The notes below the pieces were generated by a model. It was not told where the DNA came from. It did not search any database and worked only from the letters and a program-made list of their open reading frames with translations. 64,000 bases of DNA from [Flexibacter] sp. ATCC 35103 (GTDB taxonomy: Bacteria; Bacteroidota; Bacteroidia; Flavobacteriales; Flavobacteriaceae): assembly GCF_001975985.1 (NCBI RefSeq), contig NZ_MTQF01000010.1, positions 124,001 through 188,000 on the forward strand. The letters are read 5' to 3'. Positions 42,408 through 51,276 of the stretch are shown piece by piece. How positions within the stretch are numbered: the first letter of the stretch is position 1; every line of letters starts with the position of its first letter. A program made the position numbers and the translations under genes.

Positions 42408-42439
42408 AAAAGCTCCATTAGAAATAATGGAGCTTTTTT
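42408..42439 (+). terminator. terminator after the 42089 gene
   Basis: Perfect 13-bp stem AAAAGCTCCATTA (42408-42420) with its complement (42425-42437), 4-base loop GAAA, then T-run. Confidence 0.85.
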
Positions 42440-42644
42440 GTTCTTTAAATGAAGTTTATGAATCATTTTTCGTCATACTATTTTAGCTGAAATCAACTTT
42501 AAAACAGCATTTTTTTAGCTTAAATTTTGGAGTTAAAAATCAAACAAGCCTTATTTTGTTTGCTCCTTTTTGCAAAATTCCCTATATTACAGGAATTTAA
42601 AACGTCAATTTGTAACAAAATACCTTGACAGAAATATTAAGAAA

Positions 42645-43721
42645 ATGAAACAATTACTTCAGTGGACCATCATAATTCCGGCACTTGCCTGGATTCTATT
42701 TTTTAGCGGACTAGTAGACAACAGCAGTATATTTCAGGTTATTGCAAGCATATTACTTATTCTTAGTGTTATGTCAGCCGTACACCATTCTGAGATAATA
42801 GCAGAAAGAGTTGGAGAACCTTACGGAACCATTATTCTGGCCATATCTATAACCGTTATAGAAGTTTCAATTATTGTCTCCTTAATGTTGTCAGAGGGTT
42901 CTGAAGCTGCTTCTCTAGCCCGTGACACGGTATATGCAGCGACGATGCTTATCCTGAATGGTATTATTGGACTTTGTCTTTTAATTGGTGGTTTAAAACA
43001 TTATGAACAAAATTTTTCTGTTTCTTCTGTTACAATTGGCTTGGTTTCGTTGGTTTCGATTATCGTATTTACATTGGTCTTCCCTACTTTTACAGAAAGC
43101 GTTGCAGGATCTTATTATTCGACTCCGCAGCTTGTTTTCGCTTCAATTGCCTGTATTGTTATTTATTCTTCTTTTCTGTTTGCACAAACCAGCAGGTACA
43201 GACAATATTTTCTAACTGTTGGCGATGACGAAAACGAAGATGCAGTCGAACCAATAGCAATCGACAATAAAACCTTTTATACCAGTCTTGTTTTTCTTAT
43301 TGTAAGTTTGGGGATTGTGGTATTATTAGCGAAAACCCTCTCTCCTACTATCGAAAGTATTATTGTAAGCTACCATCTTCCTAAAACTTTGGTGGGAGTT
43401 GTAATTGCAGCCATAATTTTACTGCCCGAAGCTATAGCAGCTATAATCGCAGCAAGAAAAAACAGGCTTCAAACCAGTATAAATTTAGCATTGGGTTCTG
43501 CTCTGGCGAGTATTGGGTTAACAATTCCCAGTGTTGCTGCAGTTTGTATCATGATGGATATGCCTATTATTTTGGGTCTGGACATTAAATCTATTGTTTT
43601 GCTTGCATTATCTGTATTTACAGTAATGTTGTCATTAAGCAAAGGAAAATCTAATATTGTTTACGGAGTCGTACTTCTGGTTAATTTATTTGCTTTTGTG
43701 TTTCTTATGATATATCCTTGA
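42645..43721 (+). CDS. chaA: ChaA-family Ca2+/cation:proton antiporter
   Basis: Inner-membrane antiporter of the CaCA superfamily. I choose the ATG at 42645 (MKQLLQWTIIIPALAWILF), giving 358 residues with about 11 hydrophobic helices; the upstream reading adds a basic stretch not in the family. The signature GEPYGTIILAISITVIEVSIIVSLM (first alpha repeat) and LPEAIAAIIAARKNRLQTSINLALGSALASIGLTIP (second) are those of ChaA. In E. coli it exports Na+/Ca2+/K+ at alkaline pH. A CAAACAA/TTGTTTG inverted repeat (42541-42562) precedes the start. Confidence 0.88.
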   Translation: MKQLLQWTIIIPALAWILFFSGLVDNSSIFQVIASILLILSVMSAVHHSEIIAERVGEPYGTIILAISITVIEVSIIVSLMLSEGSEAASLARDTVYAATMLILNGIIGLCLLIGGLKHYEQNFSVSSVTIGLVSLVSIIVFTLVFPTFTESVAGSYYSTPQLVFASIACIVIYSSFLFAQTSRYRQYFLTVGDDENEDAVEPIAIDNKTFYTSLVFLIVSLGIVVLLAKTLSPTIESIIVSYHLPKTLVGVVIAAIILLPEAIAAIIAARKNRLQTSINLALGSALASIGLTIPSVAAVCIMMDMPIILGLDIKSIVLLALSVFTVMLSLSKGKSNIVYGVVLLVNLFAFVFLMIYP

Positions 43722-43847
43722 TCTCATAAATAAATTATTTTTTGTGATGGAATTAGTTTTATATTAGTGTTTTAATCTACAAATAAAGAATTAACACTGG
43801 AATAAGAAAAAAATACAGAATCAAATAACATCATAACCAAACAGACA

Positions 43848-45218
43848 ATGAAAAACAAAATTCTACTAACTTTTTTATTTTTAACGGCCTTTACTTTTGC
43901 GCAAAAGACAACTTTTAAAATTAAATATTCGGAACAGTTAGCAGTTTTTGTTTTTTTACAAAATCTTTCCCAGGATTATCCTGAAAATGTTTTTAAGACG
44001 GAATTTCAACAATCAAAATACAATATAGAGAAATATAAAAGTATAGTCTCAAAATTCGAAAAATTATCTCTTGATTATAGTTTTCGATTTGAAGAATATC
44101 CATATGGCTCAAAAAAGAGCATGCAAACAGAGGATATTTTGAAAAAAAATCTTATTGAATCCGAAAATTTAAGCGATTTCAAACTGCGGACTATTGGATT
44201 CATTCCTAATAAAACGTTGAGTGATTTAGCAGAATGTATTTCAGAATTTACGCCTGTTTATAACGAACTAATTTATTATCCGAATAAAGAAAAATTCGAA
44301 AAGCAACTTCTCGAAATCACAAACTATTCTGACGAGCAGGAAATAGAAAAATATTTTGCAACGGGATTGTTGTTCTATAATTCGAATTGGGACAAATCAA
44401 TTCCTTTTATAATAGCTTTTTATCCTTTGCCTAATTCTAAAGGATTTACGGCACAAGCGTTTTGCAACAATTTTATTAGCGCGGTACAAACTGATTTAGG
44501 ATCATATAAAGATCTTTTTAGTGTAATGTTACACGAAACATATCATATTATTTATGATGAACAATCAATTGAAGTAAAAACAGAAATTGATCGCTATTTT
44601 AAAGAAAATAAATCAAAATGCAGTAATTATGCGTATCAACTTATGAATGAAGCCCTGGCGACTGCATTAGGAAATGGCTATGTTTACGGAAAATTAGATG
44701 GCAAAATTGATGCTGGAGACTGGTATAATAAAAAATATATTAATCTCATGGCAAAGCAGATATATCCATTGGTTACAGCATATATTGATGAGAAGAAACC
44801 AATGGATAAAAATTTTATTGATACTTATATCAGGCTTTATGAAGAAAATTTTTCTAATTGGATAAATGAACTTGATAATATAATGACTTACAGATATGTA
44901 TTGTCAGAAAATAAAAATGATGAGAATATGATAAGAAAACTGTTTAGATATCGTTCAAGATCAGAATTTGAAGATGAAATTACGGAAAGCAGTATCGAGA
45001 ATATGCAGAAAACAACGCTAACAAAAATCATCATTATTTCGAAAAACAATACCGAAAAAATAAAACTGATAAAAAATAAGTTTCCGGAATTAAAAAACTG
45101 GAAAATTAATGCTGACAAAGAGTTTGCAGAGAAAATTCTATTAAATGATAAAAGCCAACTGATCGTATTAAATCAGAAAAAATCAACAATAGAAGATCTT
45201 ATTAAATTGATACAATAG
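43848..45218 (+). CDS. secreted gluzincin-like metallopeptidase candidate
   Basis: 456 residues with signal peptide MKNKILLTFLFLTAFTFAQ. The key motif is HETYH (His229, Glu230, His233), followed by MNEALATALGNGY with Glu268 as a plausible third zinc ligand, the gluzincin arrangement HExxH...E. The rest is helical and charged, including a region from about 385 to the C-terminus (TKIIIISKNNTEKIKLIKNKF) without signature. Catalysis is inferred from the motif; I do not recognise a named family. Monocistronic. Confidence 0.7.
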   Translation: MKNKILLTFLFLTAFTFAQKTTFKIKYSEQLAVFVFLQNLSQDYPENVFKTEFQQSKYNIEKYKSIVSKFEKLSLDYSFRFEEYPYGSKKSMQTEDILKKNLIESENLSDFKLRTIGFIPNKTLSDLAECISEFTPVYNELIYYPNKEKFEKQLLEITNYSDEQEIEKYFATGLLFYNSNWDKSIPFIIAFYPLPNSKGFTAQAFCNNFISAVQTDLGSYKDLFSVMLHETYHIIYDEQSIEVKTEIDRYFKENKSKCSNYAYQLMNEALATALGNGYVYGKLDGKIDAGDWYNKKYINLMAKQIYPLVTAYIDEKKPMDKNFIDTYIRLYEENFSNWINELDNIMTYRYVLSENKNDENMIRKLFRYRSRSEFEDEITESSIENMQKTTLTKIIIISKNNTEKIKLIKNKFPELKNWKINADKEFAEKILLNDKSQLIVLNQKKSTIEDLIKLIQ

Positions 45219-45272
45219 AAAATATATCGATCTCCTTTTTAAAATACTGATAAATTAAACTTTTGGTAAGAA

Positions 45273-45689
45273 ATGAAAATTACACTGCAAATAATTATGC
45301 TAATTTTTATGTCGTCGGTTTATGCTCAGGAAAATGATGTAAAAAGTATCAGAACTACCAATAAAATCAAAACAAAGTATGGCGATCTTATTGTTAGCCA
45401 AAGCACAGGAAATGGAACTAAATTTACTCAAATTAGTAGTTTTATACATTTTTTTGAGGATTGCGAAGTTCAAAAAGAAACGGTTTACGTTAATTTTAAT
45501 ATAGATTCAGATTGCTTAATATCCTCATATGAAATGGATAAAAAAGGAAAAAGCAATTGTGCCATTACAACCATAAAGAATTTTTGCGATGAATTGATCT
45601 ATATTATGAAAAAGGAAAACCTAATTAACGTTTTTGATAAAAGTGGTTGTTTTAGATTACCGTTTACAATTCAAAGTTCTCAGGAATAA
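45273..45689 (+). CDS. small secreted protein of unknown function
   Basis: 138 residues with signal peptide MKITLQIIMLIFMSSVYAQ. Mature part has several cysteines (FFEDCEVQKETVYVNFNIDSDCLIS, SNCAITTIKNFCDEL), suggesting disulfides in an exported protein. It lies 54 bases after the HExxH gene in the same direction and may be its partner. No domain recognised. Confidence 0.65.
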   Translation: MKITLQIIMLIFMSSVYAQENDVKSIRTTNKIKTKYGDLIVSQSTGNGTKFTQISSFIHFFEDCEVQKETVYVNFNIDSDCLISSYEMDKKGKSNCAITTIKNFCDELIYIMKKENLINVFDKSGCFRLPFTIQSSQE

Positions 45690-45707
45690 GGGGAATTTAT
45701 AACTATA

Positions 45708-45738
45708 AAAAAACTCCATTATTTTAATGGAGTTTTTT
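45708..45738. terminator. bidirectional terminator between convergent genes
   Basis: Stem AAAAAACTCCATTA / TAATGGAGTTTTTT (45708-45721 and 45725-45738) has both an A-run and a T-run. Confidence 0.85.
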
Positions 45739-45758
45739 GGTTTCTAGAAGATTATTTT

Positions 45759-46472
45759 CTATTGAAAATTTTGACTTTTTATTTGTTTAATATTTTTTTC
45801 AATATGTTCTAAATAAATTGCATTAGTATTTATACTTCTTGAATATTTTTTTCTTGATTCCCAAGCACTTTTAGAAATTGGCTGAATTAATGGAGAAATT
45901 TGAAAATGCACTACTTCTTTCTTTCCTAAAACATTTATAAATGACATTTCAATGTAAGTTTTCACATTAACATCTCCAAAGTCTGAAATTTTCTCACGAG
46001 TTAAAAATTCATTCTCACTACAATATTTGTTATCAAATTCATAAATAAGACCTTCATTTTGTCCGGTAAATTTACCTTGACGGTTAATATATTCTGCTAG
46101 GCGAATATCTATTTCTTTATGGTCCTTTTTAACAATATTTAAAAATGATATTTCGCTTTCAATTTCAAAATTAGATATATTACTATTGTTATTAAATACA
46201 AGCCATTTTGTTACTGGATTTGTTTTAGTTGGATCATCATAATTTATTCGTTGAATTTCTATTTTTGGGGTGTTTTCCGAAGTCATAATCTTCGTTTGAA
46301 TTTTCGAGATATTATTTCCTTGAGTTGCTATATTATTCGCTTGATTAGCGATGTCATTAGCTTTAAATGATACAAAAACACTAGTGACAGTTAAGGCTGT
46401 AGCTGCTAAAACTTCGAAAAATATTTTATTTCTTTCCAGAAAGCTGCGCAGATCAATTATTTTACTTTTCAT
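45759..46472 (-). CDS. membrane-anchored protein with asparagine-rich heptads
   Basis: 237 residues with one N-terminal transmembrane helix (about 18-38: VLAATALTVTSVFVSFKA). It is followed by a short repeat ANDIANQANNIATQGNNISKIQ (A/N every 7 residues, coiled-coil like) and a soluble beta-rich domain of about 160 residues. Similar layouts occur in hypothetical proteins that sit beside mobile or defence genes, but I see no such genes here. Function unknown. Confidence 0.65.
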   Translation of the reverse strand: MKSKIIDLRSFLERNKIFFEVLAATALTVTSVFVSFKANDIANQANNIATQGNNISKIQTKIMTSENTPKIEIQRINYDDPTKTNPVTKWLVFNNNSNISNFEIESEISFLNIVKKDHKEIDIRLAEYINRQGKFTGQNEGLIYEFDNKYCSENEFLTREKISDFGDVNVKTYIEMSFINVLGKKEVVHFQISPLIQPISKSAWESRKKYSRSINTNAIYLEHIEKNIKQIKSQNFQ

Positions 46473-46601
46473 AATTATTTTTAATTAGCGCGAATTTATA
46501 TAAAATTAAAATTTTCTAATTAAGTAAAAATACCTGTTTATGGAATAAAATATTTTTTAAATCAGGATTAATTAAACCACCTCCAACTTCATAAAAACAA
46601 T

Positions 46602-46698
46602 GTTAATAAGTCTTTTATTAACTTCAATTAGCTGACTATTTACAAGAAAGATATTTCTTATATTAGCCAACGATAAATGTTAATTTGTAATACAAATC
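46602..46698. promoter_or_regulatory. inverted repeats upstream of the serine hydrolase gene
   Basis: GTTAATAA (46602-46609) pairs with TTATTAAC (46615-46622), and ATTTGTA-a-TACAAAT (46684-46698) is a second inverted repeat. The promoter-like TTATATTAG near 46655 lies between them. These could be operators. Confidence 0.4.
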
Positions 46699-46770
46699 CT
46701 TTATAAATTAGGAGTATTATTGCTGTTTATCGCTAACTAGTAACAAACCAAAACCACAAAAAAAAATTTT

Positions 46771-48330
46771 ATGAAAAAAGGAACAATTCGTTTTACTTCC
46801 CTCGCTTTTATTTGTTTTACATCATCAATGTTTGCTCAATTAACATCTGAAAAAATTGATGCTTTAGTAGAAAATTCATTAAAAGAATTAAAAGTTGCCG
46901 GCGCATCAGTTGCTGTTGTAAAAGACGGAAAAGTAATTCATTTAAAAGGTTATGGCGTTAGTTCTGTAGAAACTAAAAAGCCTGTAAACGAATTTACCAA
47001 TTTTCAAATAGCGTCTAATAGTAAAGCCTTTACAACTGCGGCGCTTTCTATTTTAGAAGATGAAGGCAAACTAAAATGGACAGACAAAGTAAGGGACGTT
47101 TTGCCTGAATTTAAGATGTATAATGATTATGTAACTGAGAATTTTAATATAGAAGATTTATTAACGCATCGAAGCGGACTTGGTTTAGGTATTGGCGATT
47201 TGATGTTTTTTCCTGATGGTTCAAACTTCACCATCAAAGATGTTATGACTAGTTTTCAATATTTTAAGCCAGTTTCGGCTTTTCGAACCAAATTCGATTA
47301 TGATAATCTGCTTTATATTGTAGCCGGAGAAGTCATTGCAAAAGTAAGCGGTATGAGTTATGAAGCATTTGTACAAAAGAGAATCATTGAGCCTTTGCAA
47401 ATGAATAATTCGTTTGCAGGAATCGATTTAATGAACGATAAAAGTAATCTGGCAGTACCACATTCGTCAGAATCAGGAACAATAAAAACTATCGAAAAAT
47501 TTCAAATTCAGGTTAACGGTGCTGCCGGAGGGATAATCTCGAATGCTGCTGATATGTCTAAATGGATGATAACGCGCTTAAATAAAGGTCAATACGGAAC
47601 TGATTTAAAATCAAAACTATTTTCTGAAAAAAACCATGACGAAATGTGGCGCATTCATACCACTTTAGGTGCAGATCCAAATCCCAGATATAATTCTCAT
47701 TTTAGTGGTTATGGTTTGGGTTGGGGAATATCTGATGAGAAAGGAAACCTAAAAGTATCACACACAGGAGGATTACCAGGAATGCTTTCGATTGTAACTA
47801 TGTATCCGGACCTTAATCTGGGAATTGTGGTTTTAACAAATACCCAAAATGGCGGTGCAGGACTTTTTACTGCAGTTACAAATACTATTGCTGATAGTTA
47901 TTTGGGATTAGAAGATTATGGCTGGACCAATAAAGTAGTGGAATGGATGAAACAAGGTGAAAATACAAGTGACGACGTGACAAAAAGTATTTGGGAAAAA
48001 GTAAAATCCTCAAAAAATATAAAAGTAAAAAATGCAGATTTTATAGGAGTTTATGCTGATAAATGGTTTGGTGAAATTGAAGTATTTGAAAAAGATAAAC
48101 AATTATGGTTCAAATCCTATCGTTCGCCTAAATTAAATGGTCCAATGGCTTTTTATAACGCCAATACATTTGCCATAAAATGGGAATATCAGGCAATGAA
48201 TTGTGATGCTTTTGCTATGTTTTCGCTTGATGAAACAGGCAAAGCACAATCTATTTTGATGAAAGGGATTTCTCCAAACATAGATTTTAGTTTCGACTTT
48301 CAGGATTTAGATTTAAAAAGAGTAAAATAA
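46771..48330 (+). CDS. serine beta-lactamase-like hydrolase (class C-type fold)
   Basis: 519 residues, signal peptide ending FAQ. Active-site motifs: IASNSKAFTTAAL gives SxxK (Ser-Asn-Ser-Lys), FDYDNLLY gives YxN, and SHTGGLPGM the third (HTG) motif. A C-terminal DUF3471-like beta domain follows residue 390. Such enzymes hydrolyse esters or D-peptides; a resistance role is not supported by the sequence. An AraC-type regulator gene follows 93 bases later. Confidence 0.9.
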   Translation: MKKGTIRFTSLAFICFTSSMFAQLTSEKIDALVENSLKELKVAGASVAVVKDGKVIHLKGYGVSSVETKKPVNEFTNFQIASNSKAFTTAALSILEDEGKLKWTDKVRDVLPEFKMYNDYVTENFNIEDLLTHRSGLGLGIGDLMFFPDGSNFTIKDVMTSFQYFKPVSAFRTKFDYDNLLYIVAGEVIAKVSGMSYEAFVQKRIIEPLQMNNSFAGIDLMNDKSNLAVPHSSESGTIKTIEKFQIQVNGAAGGIISNAADMSKWMITRLNKGQYGTDLKSKLFSEKNHDEMWRIHTTLGADPNPRYNSHFSGYGLGWGISDEKGNLKVSHTGGLPGMLSIVTMYPDLNLGIVVLTNTQNGGAGLFTAVTNTIADSYLGLEDYGWTNKVVEWMKQGENTSDDVTKSIWEKVKSSKNIKVKNADFIGVYADKWFGEIEVFEKDKQLWFKSYRSPKLNGPMAFYNANTFAIKWEYQAMNCDAFAMFSLDETGKAQSILMKGISPNIDFSFDFQDLDLKRVK

Positions 48331-48422
48331 GGCATTAAACTATAAAGATAATTATTATGAATGTAGATACATGTATACAAGGGTTTAATGACCAATTAAA
48401 ACCCTATTAACTTTACTCAATA

Positions 48423-49457
48423 ATGGCAGGATCAAATTTGTTACTTTTCTTTTTTAGTGCTTTAGGCGCTTTCAATGGTATTTTACTTTCGTTGTATTTT
48501 GCTGTAAATGCTAAAAAGAAAAATTTTACAAACTATTTTCTATCCTTGCTCCTATTGGTTTTAAGTATTAGAATTATCAAATCGATATTTTTTTATTTTA
48601 ATCCGAATTTATCTAATATTTTCATTCATATTGGGCTTTCTGCCTGCGTTCTTATTGGTCCGTTTCTTTATTTATATCTAAAATCATATTCAGAAGTTGA
48701 AAAAGCAAACTGGAAACAAAATGTAATCCCTAATTTGGTAATAATTACCATTTTGGGTTCCCTATATCCTTATGTAGAACACAGGGAGATTTGGAGCAAA
48801 TGGATTGTGTGTGTCATATACGCTCAATGGTTTGTTTACATTGTTTTATCTTTTAAATATATTCGTTCGATTATTCAAAAAATAAAGGGCAAAGAAACTT
48901 TAAAACGAATCGATGTTTGGTTTCTTAGTATTTATTTTGGCGTGGCATTTATCTGGTTGGCATATACATTTGCAGCTTATACATCATATATTGTTGGAGC
49001 TTTGTCCTTTACATTTGTTTTATATCTAATTATTTTACTATTAATCTTTAAAAACAGTCCTGAATCTACTTTCTTTAATGAAAAAGAGAAATACAAGAAT
49101 AAAGAAATTGATAAAGAAACATTAGGTTTAATGAATCAAAAACTATCCGTTATACTAGAAAAAGAACTTTTTCTAAATCCTGATTTCTCTCTTGATGAAG
49201 CTGCAAAAGAACTTAAAGTAACCAAACATGTACTTTCGCAATATGTTAATGAAATATTGGGTAAATCTTTTTCAAACCTAATTAAAGAATATAGAATCGA
49301 AAAGGCAAAATTACTGTTAGAATCCACAAACAATTATACAATCGAAAGTTTGGGTTATGATAGTGGCTTTAGTTCAAAATCGACCTTTTTTACTACGTTT
49401 AAGAAAATTACGGGCATAACTCCTGCAGAATATCAAAAAAATATCCTGAAAAAATAA
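48423..49457 (+). CDS. 7TM-AraC transcriptional regulator
   Basis: 344 residues. The N-terminal 220 residues contain about six to seven hydrophobic helices (LLLFFFSALGAFNGILLSLYFAV ... LIILLLIFKNSPE). The C-terminal 110 residues are AraC: FLNPDFSLDEAAKELKVTKHVLSQYVNEILGKSFSNLIKEYRIEKAKLLL and SLGYDSGFSSKSTFFTTFKKITGITPAEYQKN. It is a membrane-bound regulator presumably sensing an envelope signal. Flanked by the serine hydrolase and an NTF2-type gene in the same direction. Confidence 0.9.
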   Translation: MAGSNLLLFFFSALGAFNGILLSLYFAVNAKKKNFTNYFLSLLLLVLSIRIIKSIFFYFNPNLSNIFIHIGLSACVLIGPFLYLYLKSYSEVEKANWKQNVIPNLVIITILGSLYPYVEHREIWSKWIVCVIYAQWFVYIVLSFKYIRSIIQKIKGKETLKRIDVWFLSIYFGVAFIWLAYTFAAYTSYIVGALSFTFVLYLIILLLIFKNSPESTFFNEKEKYKNKEIDKETLGLMNQKLSVILEKELFLNPDFSLDEAAKELKVTKHVLSQYVNEILGKSFSNLIKEYRIEKAKLLLESTNNYTIESLGYDSGFSSKSTFFTTFKKITGITPAEYQKNILKK

Positions 49458-49539
49458 GTTCTACTTTATAATCTAAAACCCGCAAGCCGCATTAAACCTG
49501 AATATTTGTACTCATTATTAATAATTTAAAAAAATTAAA

Positions 49540-49998
49540 ATGAGAAAAATGCTTTTATTTATTTCGGTTATTCTTTTGTCTTTAAATGTAAATGCACAAG
49601 CAAGCGACACTATAAACGATTGGAATCTGATTCAAAAAACAATAAATTTATACTTAGACGGTCAAGCTACGGGAGATTCAGTCAAAATAGGTTCTTCATT
49701 TGATGATTCCTGGCAATTGAAATATTTTGCTGATAACGAATTAAAAACCGTCACTAAAGCGCAATATGTTGTAGGTTTTACAGCGCATCCAAGACCCAAA
49801 AATTGGTCCGGTCGCACTGTATTTATAGATATTACAAACAATGTGGCAATTGCAAAAGTCGAAATTAGTACAGCAACACTTCTATTTATAGATTATTTTC
49901 ATTTTATAAAGACAAACAAAGGCTGGTTAATTGTGGATAAAATTTCGACCAGAACACCTCATAAAACCGTTGAAGTTCCTGCGCCAAAAGCAAAATAA
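49540..49998 (+). CDS. secreted NTF2-like (lumazine-binding type) protein
   Basis: 152 residues with signal peptide ending NVNAQ. NDWNLIQKTINLYLDGQATGDSVKIGSSFDDSWQLKYF and the C-terminal ...FIDYFHFIKTNKGWLIVDKISTRTPHKT follow the NTF2/Lumazine_bd_2 fold. The same fold is the C-terminal half of the next gene product, so the pair looks like a duplication. Function unknown. Confidence 0.85.
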   Translation: MRKMLLFISVILLSLNVNAQASDTINDWNLIQKTINLYLDGQATGDSVKIGSSFDDSWQLKYFADNELKTVTKAQYVVGFTAHPRPKNWSGRTVFIDITNNVAIAKVEISTATLLFIDYFHFIKTNKGWLIVDKISTRTPHKTVEVPAPKAK

Positions 49999-50039
49999 TA
50001 ATGTTGTTTTTTATAGTTAAACATTCTAATTTCTAACAA

Positions 50040-51167
50040 ATGAAAATAACGATAATCTTATTATTTACTTTAACAGGCTTGAATTGTGCAAGCATCAATG
50101 CACAAAATAAAATATTATTTGTAACATCAAGCCAGGAGTTTTATGGAAACACAAATATCCCTGCCGCCAATCACTTTGAGGAAATTATTGTGCCTTATGA
50201 TGCATTCATAAAAGCTGGTTACGAAGTTGATTTTATTAGCCCAAAAGGCGGTGCAATTTCTTTGGGATACATAAATACATCAGAGAGTTTGCAAAAAAAG
50301 TATTTGTATAATGGTTGGTTTATGAACAAATTAGCAAATACAATGAAACCAACGGAAATTATTTCAGATAACTATTTGGCAATTTTTTACAGTGGCGGCG
50401 GCGCAGCAATGTTTGGTGTAGCAGAAGACATTACTATTCAGAAAATTGCCGGAAAGATTTACAATAAAAAAGGAGTAATTGCTGCAATTTGCCACGGAAC
50501 CGCCGGAATCGCTTATCTAAAAAACGAAAAGGGGAATTCGCTTTATGCAGGGAAAAAAATCACAGGATATCCGGATATATTCGAAAATAAAAATGCCGAA
50601 TATTACAAAGCATTTCCGTTCTCGATAGACAAAGAAATAAGTAAAAATAAAGGAAACTTTAAGTATTCTGAAAAAGCCAGAGACGGTTTTTATATTGTTG
50701 ACGGAAGATTTGTAACCGGACAAGATCCAAGCTCAGCACTAAAAGTTGCAAATGAAGTTATAGCGATCCTAAAAATTAATTTTGAAAACTCAAATACAGC
50801 TGTAAAAAGTGATTTGGCACAAATTACAGAAATATTGCTGGAATATATTGAAGGAACAGCAAACGGACAACCCGAAAGATTACGAAAGCCTTTTCATCCC
50901 GATTTTAATTTTTATACCGTTGCAAAAGATACTTTGTGGATACGTTCCGGCAAAGAATATATTGCGAATATAAAAGCTGGTGAAAAAAATAACCGAATTG
51001 GAAATATAATTGCAATCGACATAGAAAAAGATGCAGCAATAGCAAAAGCAGAAATCGTAATACCAAATCAGCGCACTTTTACCGATTATTTTTTGATACT
51101 TAAATATCAAAATACCTGGAAAATAGTGCATAAAAGTTATTCCTGGAAAGAATTGACAAAAAACTGA
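50040..51167 (+). CDS. DJ-1/PfpI-like domain fused to an NTF2-like domain
   Basis: 375 residues with an N-terminal signal peptide (ends NAQ). Residues about 25-240 are DJ-1/PfpI-like: ILFVTSSQEFYGNTN..., the nucleophile elbow AAICHGTAGIAYLK with Cys, and ISPKGG. Residues 255-375 are an NTF2/Lumazine_bd_2-like domain (ITEILLEYIEGTANGQPERLRKPFHPDFNF... WKIVHKSYSWKEL), related to the preceding gene product. The fused export-targeted form may act as a glyoxalase III or chaperone-like protein; substrate unknown. Confidence 0.85.
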   Translation: MKITIILLFTLTGLNCASINAQNKILFVTSSQEFYGNTNIPAANHFEEIIVPYDAFIKAGYEVDFISPKGGAISLGYINTSESLQKKYLYNGWFMNKLANTMKPTEIISDNYLAIFYSGGGAAMFGVAEDITIQKIAGKIYNKKGVIAAICHGTAGIAYLKNEKGNSLYAGKKITGYPDIFENKNAEYYKAFPFSIDKEISKNKGNFKYSEKARDGFYIVDGRFVTGQDPSSALKVANEVIAILKINFENSNTAVKSDLAQITEILLEYIEGTANGQPERLRKPFHPDFNFYTVAKDTLWIRSGKEYIANIKAGEKNNRIGNIIAIDIEKDAAIAKAEIVIPNQRTFTDYFLILKYQNTWKIVHKSYSWKELTKN

Positions 51168-51204
51168 AAAGACTTAAATGGAAAAGAAAATAAAGAAGCA
51201 TCAT

Positions 51205-51239
51205 AAAAAAAACTCCTTAATTACTTAAGGAGTTTTTTT
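51205..51239. terminator. bidirectional CTCCTTAA-type terminator
   Basis: AAAACTCCTTAA / TTAAGGAGTTTT with loop TTAC, A-run and T-run on both sides; between the DJ-1 gene and the convergent propeller gene. Nearly identical copies at 55286 and 60292. Confidence 0.88.
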
Positions 51240-51276
51240 GTGAATTATCAGATTTAAACCAAGCAATTGATTTTTT

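Noticed and set aside
42541..42644. yybP-ykoY-type riboswitch before chaA
   Set aside because: A CAAACAA/TTGTTTG stem exists but the conserved core of that riboswitch is missing.
46771..48330. Beta-lactamase resistance gene
   Set aside because: SxxK, YxN and HTG motifs fit esterase/peptidase-like serine hydrolases; length and C-terminal domain differ from class C lactamases.
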